Shown one piece after another: positions 1 to 6,356 of a stretch of 8,782 nt of DNA (its first letter is position 1; each line of letters begins with the position of its first letter). This DNA is from Oxalobacteraceae bacterium UBA6018 (lineage in GTDB: Bacteria; Pseudomonadota; Gammaproteobacteria; Burkholderiales; Burkholderiaceae_D). The notes below the pieces were generated by a model. The model made no database searches and was not told the origin of the DNA. It saw nothing but the letters and a program-made list of their open reading frames with translations. The stretch lies in the NCBI GenBank assembly GCA_002428015.1, contig DIZW01000112.1, positions 7,753 to 16,534 of the forward strand, given 5' to 3'. Made by a program: the position numbers and the translations under genes.

Positions 1-1589
1 TCGGCGGCGAGGTCGAGCGCGTGCTGTCGATGGTCGACTCGGTGCTGCTGCTGATCGACGCCCAGGAAGGCCCGATGCCGCAGACCCGTTTCGTCACGCG
101 CAAGGCGCTGGCCCTGGGCCTGAAGCCTATCGTCGTCGTCAACAAGGTCGACCGTCCGGGCGCACGTCCCGAGTGGGCCATCAACCAGACCTTCGAACTG
201 TTCGACAAGCTGGGCGCCACCGATGAGCAGCTGGACTTCCCGATCGTCTACGCTTCCGGCTTGAACGGCTACGCCGGCCTGACCGAGGACGTGCGCGGCG
301 GCGACATGAAGCCGCTGTTCGACGCCATCCTGCAACACGTGCCTGTGCGCGACGACAATCCAGACGGCCCGCTGCAGATGCAGGTGACCTCGCTCGACTA
401 CTCGTCCTATGTGGGCAAGATCGGCATTGGCCGCGTCAACCGCGGCCGCGTCAAGACCGGCCAGGAAGTGGTCGTGCTCAACGGTCCTGATTCGACCCCG
501 ATCCGTGGCCGCATCAACCAGGTGCTGAACTTCAAGGGCCTCGAGCGCGTGCTGGTCGACGAAGCCGTCGCCGGCGACATCATCCTGATCAACGGTATCG
601 ACGAGATCGGCATCGGTTCGACCATCTGCGCACCGGACGTACCGGAAGCGCTGCCGATGCTGACCGTCGACGAGCCGACCCTGACCATGAACTTCATGGT
701 GAACAACTCGCCGCTGGCTGGCCGTGAAGGCAAGTTCGTCACCAGCCGTCAGCTGCGCGACCGCCTGGACCGCGAACTGAAGGCCAACGTGGCCCTGCGC
801 GTGGCGCCGACCGACGACGATACCGTGTTCGAAGTGTCGGGCCGCGGCGAGCTGCACCTGACCATCCTGATCGAAAACATGCGCCGCGAAGGCTTCGAAC
901 TGGCCGTGTCGCGTCCGCGCGTGGTCTACAAGATGGTCGACGGCGTGCGCTTCGAGCCGTTCGAGAACCTGTCGGTGGACGTGGAAGAAGCCAACCAGGG
1001 CGGCGTGATGGAAGAACTGGGCCGCCGCCGCGGCGACCTGACCAACATGGAGTCGGACGGCAAGGGCCGTGTGCGCCTTGAGTACAAGATTCCTGCGCGT
1101 GGCCTGATCGGCTTCCAGGGCGAATTCATGACCCTGACCCGCGGCACCGGCTTGATGAGCCACGTGTTCGACGAGTACGCACCGGTCGACAACTCGAAGG
1201 CGGGCGACCTGGGCGTGCGCCGCAACGGCGTGCTGATCTCGCAGGACGACGGCGCCGCCGTCGCCTACGCGATCTGGAAGCTGCAGGACCGCGGCCGCAT
1301 GTTCGTGGTCCACAACGACCCGGTGTACGAAGGCATGATCATCGGCATCCACTCGCGTGACAACGACCTGGTGGTCAACCCGATCAAGGGCAAGCAGCTG
1401 ACCAACGTGCGTTCGTCCGGTACCGACGAAGCGGTGCGCCTGGTGCCGCCTATCCAGATGTCGCTCGAGTACGCGGTGGAATTCATCGCCGACGACGAGC
1501 TGGTCGAGATCACCCCGAAATCGATCCGCCTGCGCAAGCGCTTCCTCAAGGAGCACGAGCGCAAGAAGGCATCGCGCGAAGCGGCGTAA
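1..1589 (+). CDS. typA: Translational GTPase TypA/BipA, 5'-truncated
   Basis: The reading frame enters at base 3 and ends at TAA 1587-1589, giving 528 visible residues. The first visible residues (GGEVERVLSMVD) follow the G3 motif of TypA. By comparison with E. coli TypA about 81 N-terminal residues (P-loop, switch I, DxxG) lie upstream, for a full length near 609. Visible parts are the G4 motif NKVD (visible residues 47-50), a G5-like YASGLNG, the EF-Tu-like beta-barrel domain, EF-G-like domains III and V (SGRGELHL, ENMRREGFELAVSRP), and the TypA-specific C-terminal domain (RGLIGFQGEF, SSGTDEAVRLVPP). TypA binds the ribosome in the cytoplasm and aids 50S assembly and growth under stress or cold. 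It resembles EF-G but has its own C-terminal domain. Nothing looks damaged; the truncation is only the window edge. The downstream clcB ORF is in the same frame but separated by this stop. Confidence 0.97.
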   Translation, partial: GGEVERVLSMVDSVLLLIDAQEGPMPQTRFVTRKALALGLKPIVVVNKVDRPGARPEWAINQTFELFDKLGATDEQLDFPIVYASGLNGYAGLTEDVRGGDMKPLFDAILQHVPVRDDNPDGPLQMQVTSLDYSSYVGKIGIGRVNRGRVKTGQEVVVLNGPDSTPIRGRINQVLNFKGLERVLVDEAVAGDIILINGIDEIGIGSTICAPDVPEALPMLTVDEPTLTMNFMVNNSPLAGREGKFVTSRQLRDRLDRELKANVALRVAPTDDDTVFEVSGRGELHLTILIENMRREGFELAVSRPRVVYKMVDGVRFEPFENLSVDVEEANQGGVMEELGRRRGDLTNMESDGKGRVRLEYKIPARGLIGFQGEFMTLTRGTGLMSHVFDEYAPVDNSKAGDLGVRRNGVLISQDDGAAVAYAIWKLQDRGRMFVVHNDPVYEGMIIGIHSRDNDLVVNPIKGKQLTNVRSSGTDEAVRLVPPIQMSLEYAVEFIADDELVEITPKSIRLRKRFLKEHERKKASREAA

Positions 1590-1659
1590 GCCCACGCGTG
1601 GCGATGCAGCTCGGCTCGTTTTAGCGGGGCTACCATCGCAGCCCACAGTCCTATCCCGT

Positions 1660-1693
1660 CGCGGCGCCGCTGGTTTCACCAGCTGGCGCCGCG
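1660..1693 (+). promoter_or_regulatory. Very stable hairpin between typA and the clcB start
   Basis: Bases 1660-1673 pair with 1679-1693: 14 base pairs, a single bulged T at 1684 and the five-base loop TTTCA. No T-run follows (the next bases are CTTGCGTCTG), so it is not a canonical intrinsic terminator. The stem ends two bases before the only ordinary start codon of clcB (TTG 1695), where it would cover any ribosome-binding site. It could end typA transcription, attenuate clcB, or be an incidental property of coding sequence if clcB starts further upstream. Confidence 0.55.
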
Positions 1694-1694
1694 C

Positions 1695-3365
1695 TTGCGT
1701 CTGCCCGGCTGGCAGCGCACGCTGGTCATCGCCGCGCTGATCGGTGTCGCCGGCGCCCTCAGCACCCTCGCATTTCGCGAACTCATTCTCTACACCGAAC
1801 GCGTGGTCTACGGCACCGGCGGCATCAACGGCAGCCTGGTCCATATCGCCCAGACGCTCAGCTGGTGGCAGCGCATGCTGGCGCCGGCCGTCGGCGGCGT
1901 GCTGGCCGGCCTGGCGCTGGCCTGGGCGCGCCGCCAGCCCGAGCGCGAGCAGGGCGGCGATTACATGGAGGCGGTGGTGCTGGGCAAGGGCGACCTGCCC
2001 GCGCGCGCCTCGCTGCTGCGCGCCCTGTCGGCCACGGCCACGGTGGTGTCCGGCGGCGCCATCGGGCGCGAAGGGCCGATGGTGCAGCTGGCCGCCCTGT
2101 GCGGCGCGCTGGCCGGACGCTGGCAACAGGTGCCGGTGCCGCGCCGGCGCCTGTATGTGGCCTGCGGCGCGGCCGCCGGCATCACCACCGCCTACAACGC
2201 GCCGATCGCCGGCGCCATGTTCGTGGCCGAGATCGTCCTGCACTCGCTGGCCATCGAGAGCCTGGGACCGCTGATCGTGGCGGCGGTGGCGGCCAACCTG
2301 GTGCTCGCTTCCTGGGCCGGCTACGCGCCGGTCTACCACATGCCGACCATCGTCCTCGCGCGTGGCGCGCCGACCCTCCTGCTGGCCCTGCTGGGGCTGG
2401 CCGCGGGCGTGCTGGCGCCGGGCTACCTGGCCTTGATCGACGGCAGCCGCAAGCTGTTCGGACGCTGGCACGGACCCTTGTGGCAAAAGCTCGGCGTGGG
2501 CGGCCTGCTGGCCGGTGCCATTTCGGTGCTCCACCCTGGCGTCTGGGGCAACGGCTACAGCGTGGTCAACGCCATGCTACAGGGCAACTGGCTGTGGCAG
2601 GCCCTGCTGGTCATTCTGGTGCTGAAAGTGCTGGCGGTGGCCGCGACGGTCGGCTCGGGCGCGGTGGGCGGCATCTTCACGCCCACCCTGTTCACCGGCG
2701 CGGCCGTGGGCGCCCTGTTCGGCGTGCTGCTCAACGCCTGGCTGCCGGGCCTGGTGCCGGTGCCGGCCGCCGTCGCCGTGGGCATGGGCGCCTTCCTGGC
2801 CGCCAGCACCCACGCGCCGCTGATGTCGATCCTGATGCTGTTTGAGATGACGGAAAGCTACAGCCTGATGGTGCCGCTGATGGCCGCCTGCGTGCTGGCC
2901 CACACCGTCTCGCGGCTGCTGCGCGAGCGCTCCATCTACGCCGTCGGCAACGCGGCCACGCCGCCGGCGCGCGCCGTCACCATGGCCGCCGACCTGCTGC
3001 GCACCGACCCGCCCGTGGTGCGTCCCGGCCAGTCGATGCTGGAACTGGAGCAGGCGTTCGCGCGCTGGCGCTGGCAGCACCTGTACGTGACCGATGCCGG
3101 CGGCACTTTCCTGGGCGCTGTCTCGCGCCACGATTTCGCCCCCGCCTTGGGGGCCGCGTCCGACCCGGCCCAGCCGTGGCCGGCCACGCTGCTGCGCGCC
3201 GACTACCCGAGCGTGCGCGACAGCGCGCCGTTCTGGCAGGTGGTGGAGACCTTCGCCACCCATCCGGGCGAGCGCCTGCCGGTGCTGGGCGAGGGGCGGG
3301 TGCTGGCCGGCTACGTCACCAAGACCGACGTGGTGCTGATGCTGCGCCAGATCACCGGCGAGTAG
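1695..3365 (+). CDS. clcB: ClcB-type CLC chloride channel/antiporter with C-terminal CBS pair
   Basis: A 556-residue inner-membrane protein moving chloride across the cytoplasmic membrane. Residues 1-415 form the CLC membrane core. Visible motifs are GDYMEA (88-93), GREGP (124-128) with gating glutamate E126, NAPIAG (168-173), WGNGYS (284-289), GSGAVGGIFTP (320-330) and Y389 in TESYS, matching the central tyrosine. These fit E. coli ClcB better than ClcA, which has GSGIP where this protein has GDYMEA. The position of ClcA's internal proton glutamate E203 is I180; ClcB also has a non-acidic residue there. Residues about 425-556 look like two CBS domains, absent from the roughly 420-residue E. 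coli ClcB; such domains often bind adenine nucleotides. The start is uncertain. TTG 1695 is the only ATG/GTG/TTG between the typA stop and the first membrane helix, lacks a Shine-Dalgarno sequence and sits behind a strong hairpin. The frame is open back to typA. It converges on the curlin gene. Confidence 0.9.
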   Translation: MRLPGWQRTLVIAALIGVAGALSTLAFRELILYTERVVYGTGGINGSLVHIAQTLSWWQRMLAPAVGGVLAGLALAWARRQPEREQGGDYMEAVVLGKGDLPARASLLRALSATATVVSGGAIGREGPMVQLAALCGALAGRWQQVPVPRRRLYVACGAAAGITTAYNAPIAGAMFVAEIVLHSLAIESLGPLIVAAVAANLVLASWAGYAPVYHMPTIVLARGAPTLLLALLGLAAGVLAPGYLALIDGSRKLFGRWHGPLWQKLGVGGLLAGAISVLHPGVWGNGYSVVNAMLQGNWLWQALLVILVLKVLAVAATVGSGAVGGIFTPTLFTGAAVGALFGVLLNAWLPGLVPVPAAVAVGMGAFLAASTHAPLMSILMLFEMTESYSLMVPLMAACVLAHTVSRLLRERSIYAVGNAATPPARAVTMAADLLRTDPPVVRPGQSMLELEQAFARWRWQHLYVTDAGGTFLGAVSRHDFAPALGAASDPAQPWPATLLRADYPSVRDSAPFWQVVETFATHPGERLPVLGEGRVLAGYVTKTDVVLMLRQITGE

Positions 3366-3369
3366 CGCG

Positions 3370-3409
3370 GCCGCAAGCGGCGTGGCGGCGCGCGCCGTTG
3401 GCCGCCGTG
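3370..3409. terminator. GC-rich hairpins between convergent clcB and curlin genes
   Basis: The 53-base gap between the two stops holds two hairpins: GCCG-CAAG-CGGC (3370-3381, one extra pair possible) and GGCGGC 3384-3389 with GCCGCC 3401-3406 around an 11-base loop. The second extends by three pairs, two of them G-T, in the plus-strand RNA. Neither has a T-run on either strand, so a shared bidirectional terminator is possible by position but weak by sequence. Confidence 0.3.
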
Positions 3410-3418
3410 GCTGCCCCG

Positions 3419-4336
3419 CTAGTGCTGGTAGATCGCGGCCTTGTTGTTGTCGCCGGCCTGCGCCAGGGTGGCGTTGAACGCGCTGCCGTTCTGCGTGATG
3501 CTGCCGAAGTTGAAGTTGCCGGTCTGGGTGATGGTGGCGAGGTCGCTCGAGCCGCTTTGATTGAGATGGGCGATGTTGGCGTTGCCGGACTGGAGGATGC
3601 TGCCCTCCTGGTCCAGGCCGCTCTGGTCGGCGAGGATGGCGTTGGTGTTGCCCTGCTGGGTCAGCGACACGTGCATGAACTGGCCGTCGTGCTGGTTCAT
3701 GGCGATGGTGTTGCCGTTGCCGTCCTGCGCGATGTCGACGCGGGCGAAATCGACCTGCTCCTGGCGCACGTCGGCGCGGTTGCCGGAACCGTTCTGGTTG
3801 AGGTAGCTGCCTTCGTGGCCGGCCACGTGCTGGGTGAGGGTGAAGATGTTCTGGTTGCCGACCTGGGTCGAATAGACCTCGAAGTCGGCGATGCCGTTCT
3901 GGATCACATCGGTGAAGTTGTTGCTGCCGGTCTGGTGGACGAAGGCGTCGGCCTGCCAGGCGTTGACCTGGGATGAGCGGGTGAAGTTGTTGGTGCCTTC
4001 CTGCTTGACGCGCGCGCCGAGCCGCGTGTCGTTGCTCTGATACAGCTGGCCGACGTTGCGGTTGCCGCTCTGGTCCAGGCTGGCGAGCACCTCCTCGTTG
4101 CCATTGACCTGCGTGATGCCGGGTGTCTTGGTGAGCGCGTCGCCCGCCATGTTGTTGGTGCCCACCTGGTTGATCACGGCGCTGACGTTGGCGTCGGGCG
4201 CGGCTTGCTGGTCGACGTAGGCGTTGTTGCGGTCGCCCAGCTGGGTGATGGCGACGCTCGGGGCCGCGGCGGCGCCGTGGGCGAGCGTAAATGCGGCGAT
4301 GAGTGCGGCGCTCAATACGGTCAGTCTTGCGTTCAT
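3419..4336 (-). CDS. Curlin-repeat amyloid subunit (CsgA/CsgB-like), 12 repeats
   Basis: A 305-residue secreted protein, the curli fibre subunit of this locus. Residues 1 to about 24 are a signal peptide ending in an Ala run (GAAAA). The rest is a curlin array: Q-x-G-x-x-N occurs twelve times, starting at Q32, Q57, Q89, Q112, Q135, Q158, Q181, Q204, Q227, Q249, Q271 and Q293. A further Gln lies exactly 11 residues on in eleven of the twelve. There is no cysteine. The end (QAGDNNKAAIYQH) parallels the end of E. coli CsgA, so CsgA-like is more likely than CsgB-like, but the length is twice that of CsgA (151 residues, five repeats). It would be exported unfolded through CsgG and fold into a beta-solenoid amyloid at the cell surface. 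The start ATG 4334-4336 has GAGGAG eight bases upstream. It lies 57 bases after csgG and is the last gene of the cluster. Confidence 0.93.
   Translation of the reverse strand: MNARLTVLSAALIAAFTLAHGAAAAPSVAITQLGDRNNAYVDQQAAPDANVSAVINQVGTNNMAGDALTKTPGITQVNGNEEVLASLDQSGNRNVGQLYQSNDTRLGARVKQEGTNNFTRSSQVNAWQADAFVHQTGSNNFTDVIQNGIADFEVYSTQVGNQNIFTLTQHVAGHEGSYLNQNGSGNRADVRQEQVDFARVDIAQDGNGNTIAMNQHDGQFMHVSLTQQGNTNAILADQSGLDQEGSILQSGNANIAHLNQSGSSDLATITQTGNFNFGSITQNGSAFNATLAQAGDNNKAAIYQH
3425..4243 (-). repeat. Curlin repeat array (protein-level)
   Basis: This stretch encodes residues 32-304 of the curlin, twelve copies of Q-x-G-x-x-N-x5-Q. Starts of successive repeats are 25, 32, 23, 23, 23, 23, 23, 23, 22, 22 and 22 residues apart. 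Residues 63-88, between repeats 2 and 3, contain extra sequence with a degenerate QVNGNE. Repeat 2 lacks the closing Gln. The copies share little beyond the motif residues, so the duplications appear old. It is not a CRISPR or a nucleotide tandem repeat. Confidence 0.9.
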
Positions 4337-4344
4337 GATGGATG

Positions 4345-4350
4345 CTCCTC
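4345..4350 (-). promoter_or_regulatory. Strong ribosome-binding site of the curlin gene
   Basis: On the minus strand GAGGAG lies eight bases before ATG 4334-4336. It is a near-consensus Shine-Dalgarno sequence and confirms the start. Together with the 57-base spacer it allows initiation independent of csgG, fitting a subunit needed in excess over its pore. Confidence 0.75.
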
Positions 4351-4362
4351 GATGTTGGTGGA

Positions 4363-4380
4363 CGGCGCCTGCGTGCGCCG
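4363..4380 (-). promoter_or_regulatory. Hairpin in the csgG-curlin spacer
   Basis: CGGCGC and GCGCCG form a six-base-pair stem around a six-base loop, between the csgG stop (4394) and the curlin Shine-Dalgarno sequence. It has no T-run. It may be a processing or stability element giving different levels of csgG and curlin mRNA; this role is inferred from position only. Confidence 0.35.
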
Positions 4381-4393
4381 GGATGGGTAATGC

Positions 4394-5278
4394 CTACATT
4401 GCTGCCTGCTGGGTTGCCGGCGCGGCCGGGCTGGCTGCGCTCAGTCCGCTATCGCGCTCGTTCATGTAGTGCTGCAGCACCGGGTTGGAAAGGCCGGCGG
4501 CGTCCTTGAGCGCCCAGCTGCCGTCCTTGACGCCCTGCGCGATCAGGTAGGTCACGCCGGCCTCGATCGCCTCGGCCACGCACAGCTGGGTCGGCTCGTT
4601 GCGGGTGATGCCGGCCTCGAACTCGGCCAGGTCCTTGACGTTGACGAACTTGAACACGCTCGGGTGGATCTCGTAGGAATAGATGGTCTTGGTGGTGGAC
4701 ACGCTCTGCAAAATCTGGCCGCTGCGGATGTCGATGGTGCGCAGGTTGACGGTGACCTGATCGACCCGGTACTGGCTGCTCACGCCCACCCCGAGGAAGC
4801 GCGCGCCGACGCCGCCGGTGCGCACATTGCTCTCGTAGCCGACGATGCCGCCCTCGACCAGCACCGAGGCGGCCAGCAGGGGCGGAATCTGCACGGCCGG
4901 GGTGCCGGCCGGCTGCGGGGTTTCCAGCGCGCGCACGATCTTGCGCTCGGTGAGCAGGTTCTGCAGGTTTTCGCGCTCGACCGGGATGAACCAGCCCGAT
5001 TCCTTGAGCGCCTTGACCAGCAGCGACGAGGCGCCCTGGGTGACGGCGGTGGAGAAGGCGCTGTCGGGCGAGGCCTTGTACTGGCCGGTCTGGTCGCGGA
5101 TGCCGTACACGGCCACGGCCACCTTGCCTTTGGGCGGCGGCAGACCGAGCAGGTCGCGGGTGACCGCCGTGGCCGGGCTCAGCGCGGCGTTGACGCGCGC
5201 CTCGGCCGGCTCGTGGCGGAAGGCGCAGCCGCTGAGCATCAGCAAGCCGAGGGCCGCGGCGCCAACGCAGGCCCTCAT
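4394..5278 (-). CDS. csgG: CsgG, curli secretion channel lipoprotein
   Basis: A 294-residue outer-membrane lipoprotein. In E. coli nine CsgG subunits form the diffusion pore that exports curlin. The lipobox LSGC places the lipidated cysteine at C18. The body aligns closely with E. coli CsgG from memory: GQYKASPDSAFSTAV (65-79), WFIPVEREN.LQNLL..RKI (96-114), YESNVRTGGVGARFLG (148-163), VNLRTIDIRSG (177-187) and NEPTQLC (227-233). The constriction residues of E. coli (mature Tyr51, Asn55, Phe56) align with S70, A74 and F75 here, so only the Phe is kept. The C-terminus (276-294) is an Ala/Pro/Ser/Gln tail unlike the E. coli end. The start ATG overlaps the csgF stop (ATGA, 5275-5278), implying translational coupling. 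The stop is TAG 4394-4396. Confidence 0.96.
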   Translation of the reverse strand: MRACVGAAALGLLMLSGCAFRHEPAEARVNAALSPATAVTRDLLGLPPPKGKVAVAVYGIRDQTGQYKASPDSAFSTAVTQGASSLLVKALKESGWFIPVERENLQNLLTERKIVRALETPQPAGTPAVQIPPLLAASVLVEGGIVGYESNVRTGGVGARFLGVGVSSQYRVDQVTVNLRTIDIRSGQILQSVSTTKTIYSYEIHPSVFKFVNVKDLAEFEAGITRNEPTQLCVAEAIEAGVTYLIAQGVKDGSWALKDAAGLSNPVLQHYMNERDSGLSAASPAAPATQQAAM

Positions 5279-5703
5279 TGCGCCACCTCGAACGACGTGG
5301 TGGCGCCCGTGCCGCGGTCGGTGGTCGTGATGCGCAGGTTGCCGTTGCCCAGGTCGAGGACGGTGATGATGAAGTCGGCGGTGGTGAAGGTGCCGGGGAT
5401 GAGCTTGCCGTCACTGCCGATCAGCCTGGACGTGGCGGCCGAGGCGAGCTGGCTGAGCACGCTGCGCTCGAGGGTCTGGTTGAACTGCGCCAGCGGCGAC
5501 TGGTCCAGCAGCGACGAGTGCCCGAGGCTGTCGTCGGTATGCTTGTTGGTGGCGCTGGCCGAGGCCAGCAGGCCGGGCCCGTTGGCGGGATAGCCGCCGA
5601 ACGAGGGATTGACGGGCAGGTACACCAGTTCGCTCGCGGCGGCGCCGGCGGCGGCCAGAACGAGCCCGAGCGCAAGAGCGCGGCGCGGGGGAGGGATCAA
5701 CAT
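5275..5703 (-). CDS. csgF: CsgF, curli assembly/transport component
   Basis: A 142-residue exported protein. Residues 1 to about 23 form the signal peptide (positive PRRALALG, then hydrophobic, ending AAAS). The mature N-terminus contains NPSFGG (32-37), the NPxFGG region that in E. coli CsgF inserts into the CsgG beta-barrel and makes a second constriction. This is followed by a helical stretch (about 64-92) and a C-terminal beta part with TTADFIITVLD and TDRGTGATTSFEV, matching the family end. CsgF localises to the outer surface and links nucleating curlin to the pore. Length fits the family (E. coli 138). The start ATG has AAGGAAA upstream with the AGGA core eight bases away. It lies 25 bases after csgE and overlaps csgG by four bases. 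Confidence 0.94.
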   Translation of the reverse strand: MLIPPPRRALALGLVLAAAGAAASELVYLPVNPSFGGYPANGPGLLASASATNKHTDDSLGHSSLLDQSPLAQFNQTLERSVLSQLASAATSRLIGSDGKLIPGTFTTADFIITVLDLGNGNLRITTTDRGTGATTSFEVAQ

Positions 5704-5709
5704 GGCGGC

Positions 5710-5716
5710 TTTCCTT
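5710..5716 (-). promoter_or_regulatory. Ribosome-binding site of csgF
   Basis: On the minus strand AAGGAAA lies in the 25-base csgE-csgF gap, with the AGGA core eight bases from ATG 5701-5703. It supports the csgF start. Confidence 0.6.
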
Positions 5717-5728
5717 TTTTAGCGGGGG

Positions 5729-6142
5729 TCAGAATTCGTCGGGCGCCAGGTCGGCGTCGTTGATGAGCTTGCGTTGCATGTCGGCCCGGACCACGGCCTC
5801 GTAGGTGAGGTCGGCGGCCTGCTCGCTGGCGCCCTTGATGGCCGCGCGCGCGCTCGGCAGGCGGGCCTGGAACACGCGCCGCTGGGCGAATTCGATCCAG
5901 ATCTCGCTTCCCAGGCGCGCCGACGGCCGTTCGCGGATGGCCAGCGAGTAGTGGTCGCCGCCCGGCTTGTCGCGCCAGGCGGCGATAAAATACTGGCAGA
6001 AATCATGGCCGGCCACGGTCACCGCTTCGCTGGTGATGACGCCGTCGGCGCCGCCGTCCTGCGGCTGGGCGGTCGTGCTGGCGCACAGGGCGGCCGTGAT
6101 CGCAAGCAGGCTGAGCACACGAATCAATGGGGGAGTTGGCAT
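5729..6142 (-). CDS. csgE: CsgE, periplasmic curli transport adaptor
   Basis: A 137-residue exported protein. In E. coli CsgE forms a nonameric cap on the periplasmic side of CsgG and directs curlin to the pore. The start is taken as ATG 6140-6142, which gives a normal signal peptide (MPTPPLIRVLSLLAITAALC, cleavage near residue 26). The frame stays open upstream to a TTG at 6238, but that extension would bury the signal peptide. Family features are GHDF (45-48), ERPSARLGSEIWI (71-83, E. coli ERPSARWGSWITI), and the C-terminus DLAPDEF, near-identical to E. coli DLAHDEF. The mature protein has one cysteine, C49, next to the GHDF motif. This is the first gene of the cluster. The Shine-Dalgarno sequence is poor (GAGG four bases from the ATG). 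Confidence 0.94.
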   Translation of the reverse strand: MPTPPLIRVLSLLAITAALCASTTAQPQDGGADGVITSEAVTVAGHDFCQYFIAAWRDKPGGDHYSLAIRERPSARLGSEIWIEFAQRRVFQARLPSARAAIKGASEQAADLTYEAVVRADMQRKLINDADLAPDEF

Positions 6143-6247
6143 ACGGCCTCGGCGGTGAAGAGGGAGGCGCGCGAACCTGTCGGGCACCGTGACGTCCAGT
6201 GTAGCGGCCGCTTTCGTGGCGGATTTGACAATGGCCAAACCGCGCCG

Positions 6248-6273
6248 ACGCCCGTGCCAATCGGGGGTTTTTT
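6248..6273 (+). terminator. Orphan terminator-like hairpin with T-run
   Basis: ACGCCCG (6248-6254) pairs with CGGGGGT (6262-6268) over seven positions with one G-G mismatch and the loop TGCCAAT. The run of six T is 6268-6273. The layout is that of a plus-strand intrinsic terminator, yet no plus-strand gene precedes it within the curli operon. It may end an antisense or leader transcript, or be fortuitous. Confidence 0.4.
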
Positions 6274-6285
6274 AATGGCAATCAA
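6272..6285. promoter_or_regulatory. FNR/ANR-like palindrome
   Basis: TTAAT-GGCA-ATCAA matches the FNR-family consensus TTGAT-N4-ATCAA at nine of ten positions. It lies 130 bases from the csgE start and 160 from the dusA start. No -10 element sits at a class II distance on either strand, so the assignment is tentative. Confidence 0.3.
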
Positions 6286-6356
6286 GGTCGTCGCAGCAAG
6301 TTGATGCTGTGCCACAAAGCTTGGCGCGGCGAACCGGTATCGTCCCGCGCCGGCAC

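Noticed and set aside
1865..3263. Alternative-frame open frames on both strands within clcB
   Set aside because: Arg/Gly/Ala-rich translations overlapping the real CLC frame, with no recognisable motif.
3425..4243. CRISPR or nucleotide tandem repeat
   Set aside because: Repetition is at the protein level only; the DNA copies are diverged and there are no spacers.
4469..5593. Plus-strand open frame of 374 codons opposite csgG/csgF
   Set aside because: Opposite two well-recognised genes joined by an ATGA overlap. Its translation is low-complexity and resembles no family; it is a by-product of high GC.
6198..6231. Minus-strand promoter TTGTCA ... TACACT for csgE
   Set aside because: The spacer is 22 bases, outside the sigma-70 range; no better pair was found.
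6143..6238. Longer csgE beginning at TTG 6238
   Set aside because: It adds 32 residues before an otherwise standard signal peptide; ATG 6140-6142 gives the expected export signal and length.
6243..6259. Minus-strand sigma-54-like TGGCAC element upstream of csgE
   Set aside because: The second half reads GG instead of the required GC at the correct spacing.
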